A stretch of DNA of 64,000 nucleotides from Niastella populi. Lineage in GTDB: Bacteria > Bacteroidota > Bacteroidia > Chitinophagales > Chitinophagaceae. The stretch spans positions 62,001 to 126,000 of the forward strand of contig NZ_LWBP01000243.1 of the NCBI RefSeq assembly GCF_002078015.1, in the 5' to 3' direction. The translations under genes were made by a program, and so were the position numbers. How positions within the stretch are numbered: position 1 is the stretch's first letter; every line of letters starts with the position of its first letter. Positions 8,134 through 16,427 of the stretch are shown here, piece after piece. Under the pieces are notes generated by a model. It worked only from the letters and a program-made list of their open reading frames with translations. It had not been told where the DNA came from and made no database searches.

Positions 8134-9432
8134 ATGGCTAAGGTTATTAAAACTGCCGTTTTATTGCTGTTGTGTGGTACATCGGATTTGCAGGCGCAAT
8201 TCCTTACTCAAATGATGGATACCAGCACCAGCGTAGGCAGAGGGATTTTACAGATGTACTGGAAATTCAACCGTATTTATTTTACCGGTTATTTGCAGCC
8301 CCAGTTTCAGTTTGCACAGGAAAAAGGCGCCCAAAGCTGGAATGGAGGCAATTTTGCTCCGGAGGTAAACAACCGGTTCATGCTGAGGAGAGGCCGCGTT
8401 CGCCTCGATTATGTGCATATGAATAATAATGACGAGATCTCCATATATTTTGTTTTCCAGTTCAATGGTACGGAGCGTGGAGTCGTTATCCGCGATTTCT
8501 GGGGGCGGGTATTTGAGAACGAATGGCAGGTTTTTAACCTTACCACCGGTATGTTCGCCCGCCCTTTTGGCTATGAAGTGAATTTGAGCTCGGGCGACCG
8601 GGAATCACCCGAGCGGGGCCGGATGTCGCAAATATTAATGAGAAATGAACGTGATCTGGGCGCCATGGTTTCTTTTGAACCCCGGCGCAAGGACCATCCA
8701 CTGCGCAATCTGAAGGTAGATGCGGGCTTTTTCAACGGCCAGGGTTTAACTGCACCGGGTGAATACGACTCATATAAAGATTTTATTACCCGGGTGGCCT
8801 GGCGACCTTACCCTATAAGTAAACATCTTTTAATTTCGGGCGGCCTCTCATATCTAAACGGTGGATTGTTTCAAAATACAAAATATACTTACAGGATGGC
8901 CAATGGCGCCAATGGAAAACAGTTTACCATTGATTCTGCGGATGATAATATTGGCCGTAAAGCGCCTCGCTATTATTATGGCGCCGATATGCAGTTAAAA
9001 TTGAAATATAAGAACGGGGGGGCGACAGAATTGCGACTTGAGTACTGGCGGGGAACCCAAACGGCTTCAGCCGGTACCAGTGAAACACCCACCGCTTTAT
9101 TAAATGAACCTTACTTTGTTCGTAAGTTTGACGGTGCCTTTATATATCTGCTGCAGCGCTTTAACACCCATCACCAGGCGGGTATCAAGTATGACTGGTA
9201 CGATCCGAATACCGACGTAAAAGGAAGCGAGATCGGGGAAAACAACAACAATTTAAACGCCACGGATATTAAATACTCAACTGTTGCTGTCGGATATAAT
9301 TATATAATCAATGAAAATGTACGTCTTATGTTATGGTACGACCTGATAAAGAACGAATCAACGTCATTGACCGACTATACCGGCGACTTAAAGGATAATA
9401 TCTTCACAGCAAGGCTGCAATTCAAGTTTTAA
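8134..9432 (+). CDS. Outer-membrane porin, phosphate-selective porin O/P type
   Basis: A 432-aa protein from the ATG at 8134, chosen because it opens with a signal peptide (AKVIKTAVLLLLCGTSDLQAQ). The ATG nine codons upstream (8107) would put charged residues before it. The mature part is beta-barrel-like: alternating aromatic strands, YFTGYLQPQFQFAQ, NRFMLRRGRVRLDY, FGYEVNLSSGDRESPERGRM, and a terminal aromatic residue (LQFKF). This matches the OprO/OprP-like porin family. Function in phosphate uptake is inferred from family and from its position divergent to PiT. No clear Pho array was found in its leader. Confidence 0.85.
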   Translation: MAKVIKTAVLLLLCGTSDLQAQFLTQMMDTSTSVGRGILQMYWKFNRIYFTGYLQPQFQFAQEKGAQSWNGGNFAPEVNNRFMLRRGRVRLDYVHMNNNDEISIYFVFQFNGTERGVVIRDFWGRVFENEWQVFNLTTGMFARPFGYEVNLSSGDRESPERGRMSQILMRNERDLGAMVSFEPRRKDHPLRNLKVDAGFFNGQGLTAPGEYDSYKDFITRVAWRPYPISKHLLISGGLSYLNGGLFQNTKYTYRMANGANGKQFTIDSADDNIGRKAPRYYYGADMQLKLKYKNGGATELRLEYWRGTQTASAGTSETPTALLNEPYFVRKFDGAFIYLLQRFNTHHQAGIKYDWYDPNTDVKGSEIGENNNNLNATDIKYSTVAVGYNYIINENVRLMLWYDLIKNESTSLTDYTGDLKDNIFTARLQFKF

Positions 9433-9523
9433 TTCCCGATAAACCCCACACCTGCAACACCTTACAATCATTATTGTGCCAATTTTCTTAGAATGTTCTG
9501 AGAGTCAGTGATTTAATATTTGG

Positions 9524-9561
9524 GTAACATTGACGAAACACTGGCGTAACCTTCCGTTAAC
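9524..9561 (+). promoter_or_regulatory. Distal Pho-box-like array (four 11-bp repeats)
   Basis: 5-mers GTAAC, GAAAC, GTAAC and TTAAC start at 9524, 9535, 9546 and 9557, exactly 11 bp apart. The array has no -7 box of its own and lies upstream of a second array that does. Confidence 0.6.
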
Positions 9562-9596
9562 ATTAGGGCCATTTTTTACCGTTACCCACAGGCTAG

Positions 9597-9652
9597 TTAA
9601 TAATTCCTTAACATACGGGTAACATAGCGATAACAGGCCGTGGATACTTTTG
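9597..9652 (+). promoter_or_regulatory. Pho-box-like promoter of the TonB receptor gene
   Basis: TTAAT, TTAAC, GTAAC and ATAAC start at 9597, 9608, 9619 and 9630 (11-bp steps). Exactly 10 bp separate the last 5-mer from a -7 box TACTTTTG at 9645-9652. Repeats of TTAACA-like words every 11 bp are the known geometry of PhoP/PhoB binding sites. Confidence 0.75.
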
Positions 9653-9673
9653 CCGCAAATAAACCCACTATTT

Positions 9674-12496
9674 GTGCGTAAAATTTTTGTTCTTGTAATT
9701 GCAACATTGATAACTGCTACGTTTTCGTATGCCCAAACCGGTAAGATAGCCGGTAAAGTGCTTAATGAGAAAAACGAACCACTTAGTGGAGTTTCCATTA
9801 AGATCGATGAGAGTGCTGCTGGCGGTGGCGTTGCCACAGATGTGGAAGGCAGGTTCCTTATAAAACTGAAACCGGGCAAATACACGCTTAACTTATCGTC
9901 GGTAGGCTATAATAGTAAAACCATTACAGACATTCAGGTTGATAATAATGGTTTACAGGAGCTCACCATTGTAATGCAGGCTAAAACCAAGGAGCTGAGC
10001 GCGGTGGTTGTAAGTGTTTCGGCACGCCGTGAAACCGATTTTGCCCTGCTGAACATGCAAAAGAACAATGCCAGCATTTCTGATGGCATTTCTGCTGAAA
10101 CAATAAAAAGATCGCCCGATAAAAATACCGGTGAGGTTTTGAAAAGGGTGAGCGGTACTTCAATCCAGGACAACAAGTTCGTTGTTGTTCGTGGTTTGAT
10201 TGACCGGTATAACGTGGCAACCATCAATAACGCCATGCTGCCAAGTACCGAGCCCGACAGAAGAGCTTTTTCTTTCGACATCATTCCTTCGAGCCTTATA
10301 GATAATATCATGATCTATAAAACGGCCAATCCCGATCTGCCCGGTGACTTCGCGGGCGGCGTGGTGCAGGTGTCGACAAAAGACGTTCCCAGTAAAAATT
10401 TCTTCAACATTGGCGCAGGCGTAAGCTATAACACCATTTCAACAGGTAAAGATTTCAATCCCGGTTATTTATCAAAAACCGATTACCTGGGTTTTGACGA
10501 TGGCAGCCGTGAATTGCCTAATGGTTTCCCTTCAAGAAAAGGATTTCAGGGGCAGGACTTCGATGCCCGCGCTGAATACTCTAAGTTGATGAAGAATACC
10601 TATGGCGATCGTTACAAAGGCAATGCACTGCCCAATCAGAGCTACAACCTGAGCTGGGGTAAACGTTTCGACCTGAAAAATTCCGGCGTAATTGGTTCCA
10701 TTCTCGCACTTACTTATCGCAATAGCCAGGCATTGGTAGAAGGTGTAAGATCTGAGTTTGATAACTCGAATGCCGCTGTGAATGGCGCTGCTTATTTATA
10801 CAGTGACTCTACTTATAAATTCACTACCAGCATAGGCGCTTTATATAATATCTCTTACAAAAAAGGCAAAACCAAAATTGCATTCAAGAACCTGTTCAAC
10901 CGGTTGTTTGAAACTTCCAACCTGGTAAGAACCGGTCCGCAGTATTACAGCAGCAATGCGGCTGTGTATGCACAGGGTAGTGAAACGGTGGTAAAAACAT
11001 TGTACAGTACCCAGTTGGAAGGTGATCATTCAATGAAGAATAAATCGAAGCTTACCTGGAATTTGAATTACGCGCTCACGCTTCGCGATAATCCCGATTA
11101 TAAATTCGCCCCTTTCATTAAATCAGAAGAGGATGCGGATAAAGCAGAGGTGCCTTATGAAGTGGTGCTGAGGGATACGTACCGGTTTTTTGCCAACCTG
11201 GAAGAACATGCTGTAGGTGGTAATGCCAATTACTCGCAACCGGTAAAATTATTTGGCGATAAAGCAAGCTCTATTAAGCTGGGTGTAATGTCGCAATACA
11301 AGTATCGCGAATTTTCTGCCCGTATTTTTCGTTACAACAAGTCACCGTACTCATCTTTCAATAATGATTTGTTGACAATGCCTGTTAAGACCATTTTTCA
11401 GGATGCAAACATGTACAGAGATGGTTTTGCTTTGGAAGAGATCACCAACCTTACCGATAAATATGATGCCAACTCCCTGTTGAACGCAGGTTATGTTATG
11501 TTAGACGCACACCTGACCGAAAAACTCAGGTTTGCAGGTGGAGTGCGCGTTGAAAGTTTCGGGTTTGAGGTAAATACTTCTGACTTTTCGGGTCTGAAAG
11601 TAAAAGCCAAAAAAGATTACGTTGACGTGCTGCCTTCAGTAAACTTTACTTATTCCCTGAACGCGCGCAGTAACCTGCGTCTTTCGGCCAGCCGTACGGT
11701 AAGCCGTCCTGAGTTCCGCGAAGTTGCCAACTTCTCGTTCTATGATTTCGTACGCAACGTACAGGTGCGTGGTAATACAAAACTTGAAAGGAGCCAGAAC
11801 ACCAACGTGGATCTTCGTTATGAAATATATCCTACTAACGGTGAAGTGATCTCTGCTTCAGTATTTGTGAAGCATTTCAACAAGCCCATTGAGCAATATG
11901 TTGACCCGGGCTCCAATCCGTTGAACATGATGTTTTCTTACTTCAACGCCAAATATGCGCTGAACTACGGTATCGAGGCCGAGGTTAAAAAGCGTTTGAG
12001 CTTTCTCGGAAAACAGGAATGGCTGGAAGACCTGTTTGTTTTTGCCAATGCAGCCCTCATTAGATCAACTGTAAATGTCGATGGCCTCGATGTGGCTGTT
12101 GCCGATAAAGACCGGCCTATGCAGGGACAGTCGCCGTATGTTATCAACGCGGGGTTGACATATGCAGGTAGCGGCAATACTTCTGCCAGCTTACTGGTGA
12201 ACAGGGTTGGCCAGCGTATTGAAGCCGTAGGTAACGATCCTAAAGGCATACCCGATATATATGAGAATGGAAGAACCATTCTTGATTTTCAGATAAGCCA
12301 GAAAGTTTTACGGAAGAAAGGTGAAGTAAAACTCAACATCTCTGATCTGTTGAACCAGAAATCGATTTTTTATCAGAACTACAGAATGGATACCGATAAG
12401 ATCTCAAAACGCTCTTATAAAGCCGGTGAAGACCGTGTTTGGGCCAGCTATCGTTATGGCAGCAGCATTGGCCTGAGCTTCACCTATAACTTTTAA
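9674..12496 (+). CDS. TonB-dependent outer-membrane receptor, predicted phosphate-regulated
   Basis: About 940 aa. I place the start at the GTG at 9674: the signal peptide (RKIFVLVIATLITATFSYAQ) begins there, and the TTG at 9650 falls inside the -7 box. Residues about 22-105 form a carboxypeptidase-regulatory-like beta-sandwich (GKVLNEKNEPLSGVSIKI). The plug follows, with VLKRVSGTSIQDNKFVVVRG and NPDLPGDFAGGVVQVSTKD. The remainder is a 22-strand-type barrel ending in an aromatic residue (LSFTYNF). It imports a substrate too large for porins using TonB energy. Its own Pho-like promoter and the co-regulated beta-helix lipoprotein downstream suggest an organophosphate or phosphopolymer ligand (inference). 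Confidence 0.9.
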   Translation: MRKIFVLVIATLITATFSYAQTGKIAGKVLNEKNEPLSGVSIKIDESAAGGGVATDVEGRFLIKLKPGKYTLNLSSVGYNSKTITDIQVDNNGLQELTIVMQAKTKELSAVVVSVSARRETDFALLNMQKNNASISDGISAETIKRSPDKNTGEVLKRVSGTSIQDNKFVVVRGLIDRYNVATINNAMLPSTEPDRRAFSFDIIPSSLIDNIMIYKTANPDLPGDFAGGVVQVSTKDVPSKNFFNIGAGVSYNTISTGKDFNPGYLSKTDYLGFDDGSRELPNGFPSRKGFQGQDFDARAEYSKLMKNTYGDRYKGNALPNQSYNLSWGKRFDLKNSGVIGSILALTYRNSQALVEGVRSEFDNSNAAVNGAAYLYSDSTYKFTTSIGALYNISYKKGKTKIAFKNLFNRLFETSNLVRTGPQYYSSNAAVYAQGSETVVKTLYSTQLEGDHSMKNKSKLTWNLNYALTLRDNPDYKFAPFIKSEEDADKAEVPYEVVLRDTYRFFANLEEHAVGGNANYSQPVKLFGDKASSIKLGVMSQYKYREFSARIFRYNKSPYSSFNNDLLTMPVKTIFQDANMYRDGFALEEITNLTDKYDANSLLNAGYVMLDAHLTEKLRFAGGVRVESFGFEVNTSDFSGLKVKAKKDYVDVLPSVNFTYSLNARSNLRLSASRTVSRPEFREVANFSFYDFVRNVQVRGNTKLERSQNTNVDLRYEIYPTNGEVISASVFVKHFNKPIEQYVDPGSNPLNMMFSYFNAKYALNYGIEAEVKKRLSFLGKQEWLEDLFVFANAALIRSTVNVDGLDVAVADKDRPMQGQSPYVINAGLTYAGSGNTSASLLVNRVGQRIEAVGNDPKGIPDIYENGRTILDFQISQKVLRKKGEVKLNISDLLNQKSIFYQNYRMDTDKISKRSYKAGEDRVWASYRYGSSIGLSFTYNF

Positions 12497-12510
12497 TAGT
12501 CGCATCAAAC

Positions 12511-12566
12511 ATAATATTGGCTTAACCGGCTGTTAATATTCTCTTAACGAACGTAATAGAATTTTG
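12511..12566 (+). promoter_or_regulatory. Pho-box-like promoter of the beta-helix lipoprotein gene
   Basis: ATAAT, TTAAC, TTAAT and TTAAC start at 12511, 12522, 12533 and 12544 (11-bp steps). Ten bp then separate them from GAATTTTG at 12559-12566, a -7 box with G in place of T. The predicted start of transcription is about 20 bp before the ATG at 12594. Confidence 0.7.
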
Positions 12567-12593
12567 CTAAAAATTAAACAAGAAATAATTTCT

Positions 12594-13925
12594 ATGACCA
12601 TTCAAAAGAAATTCCTGAGTATGTTAGCGATAGCGGCAGTTGTTGTTGCTACAGGTTGCTCCAAATCAGATGATGAAGACGAGGGAACAACGCCTACTAA
12701 CTCTGTACTTCAGGGAAACATTTCAGAGAGCAGAACACTTACAGCTGATAAGAAGTGGACACTGAAAGGATATGTATATGTAACTAACGGTGCAACTCTC
12801 ACCATCGAGCCTGGAACGGTAATCGTTGGCGATGTTGATGTTAAAGCTGCCCTTTGTGTTGAAAGAGGTGGTAAACTGATCGCTGAAGGTACTGCTGCAA
12901 AACCAATCGTTTTCACTTCTGGCAAACCAGCTGGTTCACGCGCACCCGGCGATTGGGGCGGTATTGTATTGTTGGGTAAAGCAAAAACCAACCGTTCTGC
13001 CACACCGGTAATTGAAGGTGGTCTCGATCGTCCTTACGGTGGTTCTGATGATGCAGACAACTCTGGTTCATTAAAATATGTAAGAATTGAGTTTGCAGGT
13101 ATTGCGGCTTTTGCCGGTAGCGAGATCAACGGCCTGACCCTCGGCGGCGTTGGTAGCGGTACCACACTGGAAAACATCCAGGTTTCTTATGGTAACGACG
13201 ATGGATACGAGTTCTTCGGCGGTACTGTAAGCGGCAAACGCCTGGTGACTTATGCCTGCTCAGATGATGATTTCGATTTCGATTATGGGTTTACCGGTAA
13301 GATCCAATACGGTGTTGTATTGAAAGATCCTAACACGGTTGATAACGGTGACGATAACAACGGTATAGAGTGTGATAACGACGGCAGCGCAACTACTGCT
13401 ACTCCGTTCACGCGTCCTAACCTGTCGAACTTCACTTTTGTTGGGCCCAACAATGCATCAAACAACGTTCGTCATAAATACGGTAACCGTTTCAGAAGAG
13501 CAAGCCGCTTCTCACTGCGTAACTCCATCATCATGGGTTACAATGCTGGTGGGTTCGTAATGGAATCTGATGCAACTGCACAGGCATACGTAGACGGTAA
13601 TTCTTTGTTCAAAAACAACCTGGTGCATGCCGTTGTTAAGCCTTACGTTGGTGTATCTGCTGTCATTTCCGATGCTGATGTGAAAACCAAAGCTGAATCG
13701 GAAGGCTGCATTACCTATACAGATGCTGCTGATATCAAATTAACTGCACCGTTCGCTATCAGTGCTCCGGATATCACGCCTGCAACAGGTTCTCCTGCTT
13801 TGGCCGGTGCCGATTTCGGCGGAATGGATTCATTCTTTGAAACTACCACTTTCAGAGGCGCTGTAGGTACTACAAACTGGATGAAGGACTGGACAAGCTT
13901 TACTCCAAAAACAAACAACTATTAA
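12594..13925 (+). CDS. Secreted beta-helix lipoprotein, predicted phosphate-regulated
   Basis: A 443-aa protein from the ATG at 12594. The upstream TTG at 12564 overlaps the promoter box and was rejected. It has a lipoprotein signal with lipobox cysteine (LAIAAVVVATGCSKS), then an acidic linker (DDEDEG). The body has the rung pattern of a right-handed parallel beta-helix: ATLTIEPGTVIVG, GGKLIAEGTAAKPIVFTSG, DWGGIVLLGKA, LEGGVGSGTTL-like turns, and an acidic DDDFDFDYGF segment that could bind metal. It lies directly after the TonB receptor gene but has its own Pho-like promoter. It could be a surface-exposed ligand-binding or hydrolytic partner of the receptor; no catalytic family is recognised. 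Confidence 0.8.
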   Translation: MTIQKKFLSMLAIAAVVVATGCSKSDDEDEGTTPTNSVLQGNISESRTLTADKKWTLKGYVYVTNGATLTIEPGTVIVGDVDVKAALCVERGGKLIAEGTAAKPIVFTSGKPAGSRAPGDWGGIVLLGKAKTNRSATPVIEGGLDRPYGGSDDADNSGSLKYVRIEFAGIAAFAGSEINGLTLGGVGSGTTLENIQVSYGNDDGYEFFGGTVSGKRLVTYACSDDDFDFDYGFTGKIQYGVVLKDPNTVDNGDDNNGIECDNDGSATTATPFTRPNLSNFTFVGPNNASNNVRHKYGNRFRRASRFSLRNSIIMGYNAGGFVMESDATAQAYVDGNSLFKNNLVHAVVKPYVGVSAVISDADVKTKAESEGCITYTDAADIKLTAPFAISAPDITPATGSPALAGADFGGMDSFFETTTFRGAVGTTNWMKDWTSFTPKTNNY

Positions 13926-13955
13926 TAAAATAGCGGTTTCAATTTTCTGCAAAAG

Positions 13956-13984
13956 CCCGTTCTTCAAAGAGCGGGTTTTTGTAT
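13956..13984 (+). terminator. Intrinsic terminator after the beta-helix lipoprotein gene
   Basis: The arms CCCGTTC and GAGCGGG flank a small loop and are followed by TTTTTGTATTTTT. It lies 30 bp past the stop. Confidence 0.8.
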
Positions 13985-14007
13985 TTTTCAGCCTAAATGT
14001 TATTTCT

Positions 14008-14463
14008 ATGCATAAAGCATACATCCTGTTTTTTTCGGTTACCCTTTTAATGATCACTGCCTGTGATTCCGGTGCTGCCGGTGAAGCTGCAAAAGCACCC
14101 GATTCAACTGCTGTTACTGCGAATACCGTGGCTGAGAAGCCCGGGCTTTCAAAAACCGATAGTATCGAACTATTACATTTTCCCGATCCCACCAATCAAA
14201 AAGTGTATCAGAATGTAATTATAAAAGATACTGCTTTTATCAGTCAGCTCACCAGCTCGGCATTAGCTGCACCCGTTACAAAAAATCCCTGTGCCCATGA
14301 TTATAAGTTGTACCTTTTCAGGAATGGCGATGTGTACAAAACAATCTATGCGGCAACCAGCGATTCATGCCGGTACCTGGCTTACGTGATCAATGGGGTT
14401 ACCCACTTTACCGGTTTGAACGATTCAACATTAGCTTTATTAAAAAAGCATACGAAGCGGTAA
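14008..14463 (+). CDS. Small lipoprotein, unknown function
   Basis: A 151-aa protein. Lipoprotein signal peptide with lipobox MITAC at residues 16-20, then a low-complexity Ala/Thr/Glu linker to about residue 50, then a compact domain with two cysteines (KNPCAHDYKL and SDSCRYLAYV) that could form a disulfide. I do not recognise the family. It follows the beta-helix lipoprotein after a terminator, so it may depend on read-through or an unseen promoter. Presumed inner- or outer-membrane anchored on the periplasmic side. Confidence 0.75.
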   Translation: MHKAYILFFSVTLLMITACDSGAAGEAAKAPDSTAVTANTVAEKPGLSKTDSIELLHFPDPTNQKVYQNVIIKDTAFISQLTSSALAAPVTKNPCAHDYKLYLFRNGDVYKTIYAATSDSCRYLAYVINGVTHFTGLNDSTLALLKKHTKR

Positions 14464-14483
14464 GTGTGAATACGATAGCGGAA

Positions 14484-14539
14484 TTAATCGTTCCTTAACT
14501 ATTGGGTAAACGTTTCATCATGTTGGCAAAATATCTTGC
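14484..14539 (+). promoter_or_regulatory. Pho-box-like promoter facing a gene-free region (RNA 1)
   Basis: TTAAT, TTAAC, GTAAA and ATCAT start at 14484, 14495, 14506 and 14517 (11-bp steps). Ten bp then lead to TATCTTGC at 14532-14539. No plus-strand gene follows. Confidence 0.65.
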
Positions 14540-14545
14540 AGCGGT

Positions 14546-14636
14546 TCCGTCCATCACTAAGATAACCGTCCATACCCTTTAATCAAAAATGTCCCTGACT
14601 ATAAGCCGTCCGGTGCCCGCCAGGCGGCTTTGTTTA
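14546..14636 (+). ncRNA. Predicted phosphate-starvation small RNA 1
   Basis: A transcript of about 90 nt predicted from the Pho-like promoter ending at 14539 to a hairpin with 8-bp arms (14603-14610 and 14623-14630, one G-U pair) followed by TGTTT. No credible ORF lies inside: the only ATG would run antisense into the neighbouring minus-strand gene. Boundaries are inferred, with the 5' end placed about 7 nt after the -7 box. Confidence 0.45.
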
Positions 14637-14646
14637 TGCAAAGCTT

Positions 14647-15861
14647 TTAATTCTTCTGGGGATTATATACATACATTACTTCGAAAGGCGTTTTCTTTAA
14701 TTCAGGAAGCAATTGACCAACCAGCAGGTCTTCTTTTTGTGGAGTAGGTTCACAAACGGTGTATTTGTTACCATTGTAAATGATCGGTTTGCCAACGGGT
14801 TTGTTGAACTGTACCGCTATTGTAACATGTTTGGGATATGATAGCACGATCATCGGCAGGTTATAGATCTCCTTTACCAGGCAGTAGAACAGGGCAACGC
14901 GGTCTTCGCAGTCGCTTTGATCGTATAATAAAGTTTGTTCGGGCGACAGGCGTTTTTCACTGCCGAACACCTGGGTATCGGGTTCGAACAGAAATGCGTA
15001 CCGGGTAAACCGCATCAGGTAATCGACCCCGTTCTTCACACTTAGCCCTTTTACGCTTTTCTTCAATAAGGGAATGAGTGAATAGTAGGTTTCCCGGCTC
15101 AGTGGAATATTGAGATATAATGAATAGTCAACTACAGGATAGTTGATAAAAAGCGTTTGGATCTGGTTGTTGAGCTTTACCTTATACTGATACTCGTTAT
15201 CATTATAGTTAAATCGCAGTTCCTTCACTTTATAATCGGTTGACCTGAATTCGGGCAGGTGGGTGATCTTGTAGGAGAAGCTGTTCTTTGCATCGGGAAC
15301 CACTAATTCTACTACTGAAAACCTGTTCTTCTGAAAGTCGATATTATTGCCATAGTCGTGGTAATTCAAACACACATATTGTTTGCCATTTACAACCCGG
15401 TTGGGGATGTTGTAGGTATTTTCCTCGCAATGGATGTAAAAAAGGATATAATCGCCCGATACGGCAAGGAGGGCATCGTAACCCGTGCGGGAAAGGAAAT
15501 ACCATTTATACAGGGTATACCGGTGATAATCGTCGGTTTTGGGGCTTATCTGCTGGGCCGTTTTCCTTATAAGCTGGTAAAACAGCCAGTCATTCGGTTT
15601 AAACTTTTCTTTATAAGCCTGCAGGGCGTTTATAACCACATCGTAATCGGCACCGTTCAGGTTCCGGTAAAACGCCTTTACCGATGTTTCGGTCGACAGA
15701 ACTGGTTCCGCAGGAACCAGGTTTTTGTTGAAATCAAAGCTGATGGGTTCGCCGCAAAAATCAAATTGAATACGGTTGGCCCGGGTGTCGATCGGGTAGA
15801 TGGCGCAACATGCGATGATCAGTAATATGGTTGTAATCCTGTTCACGGTTAATTTCCACAA
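14647..15861 (-). CDS. Secreted protein with transglutaminase-like domain
   Basis: A 404-aa protein with an N-terminal signal sequence (TTILLIIACCAIYPIDTRA). The N-terminal 270 residues have no family I recognise. At about residues 285-375 there is a transglutaminase-like core: SDCEDRVALFYCLVKEIYNLP supplies the cysteine at the helix start, and SYPKHVTIAV supplies the histidine on the next strand. A later polar residue (NKYTVCEPTP) could complete the triad. Such Cys-His domains act as amidases, proteases or peptide crosslinkers in the envelope; the exact reaction is unknown. Monocistronic between two predicted plus-strand RNAs. Confidence 0.7.
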   Translation of the reverse strand: MWKLTVNRITTILLIIACCAIYPIDTRANRIQFDFCGEPISFDFNKNLVPAEPVLSTETSVKAFYRNLNGADYDVVINALQAYKEKFKPNDWLFYQLIRKTAQQISPKTDDYHRYTLYKWYFLSRTGYDALLAVSGDYILFYIHCEENTYNIPNRVVNGKQYVCLNYHDYGNNIDFQKNRFSVVELVVPDAKNSFSYKITHLPEFRSTDYKVKELRFNYNDNEYQYKVKLNNQIQTLFINYPVVDYSLYLNIPLSRETYYSLIPLLKKSVKGLSVKNGVDYLMRFTRYAFLFEPDTQVFGSEKRLSPEQTLLYDQSDCEDRVALFYCLVKEIYNLPMIVLSYPKHVTIAVQFNKPVGKPIIYNGNKYTVCEPTPQKEDLLVGQLLPELKKTPFEVMYVYNPQKN

Positions 15862-15953
15862 TTAAAATACGAAAATTAACAATAAGGTAATATTAAGTTT
15901 TGCTGATTTGGGCGGTTATACTTATGAACAACTGGGTTCATGATCATAAATTG

Positions 15954-15998
15954 CTAACACTGCTATAACACCCCGCTAATAGTGGCCCGCTACCTTGC
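15954..15998 (+). promoter_or_regulatory. Pho-box-like promoter facing a gene-free region (RNA 3)
   Basis: CTAAC, ATAAC and CTAAT start at 15954, 15965 and 15976, with a weak fourth copy ATCAT at 15943. Ten bp then lead to TACCTTGC at 15991-15998. Confidence 0.65.
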
Positions 15999-16004
15999 AG
16001 CTCC

Positions 16005-16358
16005 ATGTATTTGTACCAGTGAGCCGGTTGCCAGGGGGCCGGGTTGCCGGGAGTTGTCTTATTAAGAAAATCCTGAATGAATATTTGTAAATAAAACAGT
16101 GCAATTGGTGTAAGAAATTAAATGAAGTCGGGTGATTTTTTGAAAATTGTAAGAAGAAAGTAAAATTCTATAAATAATAATGAAATTTCACGTTTACGGA
16201 AGTATCTTTAATCATCTTATCCTCGCCAAAGGCAAATTTCAGAATATCCCGCTCTGAACTTATTAATCAATACTATCAAGATTCTCTATAAAGTGAGAGT
16301 TTTATTTCTCTCATGTGACTGACGCCGTTCGATTTCTATCGTGACGGCTCTTTTTTTT
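16005..16358 (+). ncRNA. Predicted phosphate-starvation RNA 3 (or micro-peptide mRNA)
   Basis: The 566-bp gap between the transglutaminase-like gene and the glycosyltransferase gene has a Pho-like promoter at its left and a strong plus-strand terminator at 16324-16358, predicting a transcript of about 350 nt. It begins with a GC-rich near-repeat (GCCGGTTGCCAG / GCCGGGTTGCCGGG). The only coding candidate is a 25-codon ORF at 16180-16257 (MKFHVYGSIFNHL...). Its coding status is uncertain. Confidence 0.4.
16324..16358 (+). terminator. Intrinsic terminator, plus strand
   Basis: GCCGT/ACGGC and CGAT/ATCG pairings form a hairpin at 16324-16348, followed by a run of eight or more T. No annotated plus-strand gene precedes it, which supports a non-coding transcript. 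Confidence 0.8.
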
Positions 16359-16375
16359 ATACGATACATAAAAAA

Positions 16376-16403
16376 GTGCCACAACTAATAAAAGCAGTGG
16401 CAC
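16376..16403 (-). terminator. Intrinsic terminator of the PlcP-glycosyltransferase operon
   Basis: Arms GTGCCAC (16376-16382) and GTGGCAC (16397-16403). On the minus strand the hairpin is followed by TTTTTT. It lies 25 bp past the glycosyltransferase stop. Confidence 0.8.
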
Positions 16404-16427
16404 ACCTGGTAAAACGGAAGAACGCTC

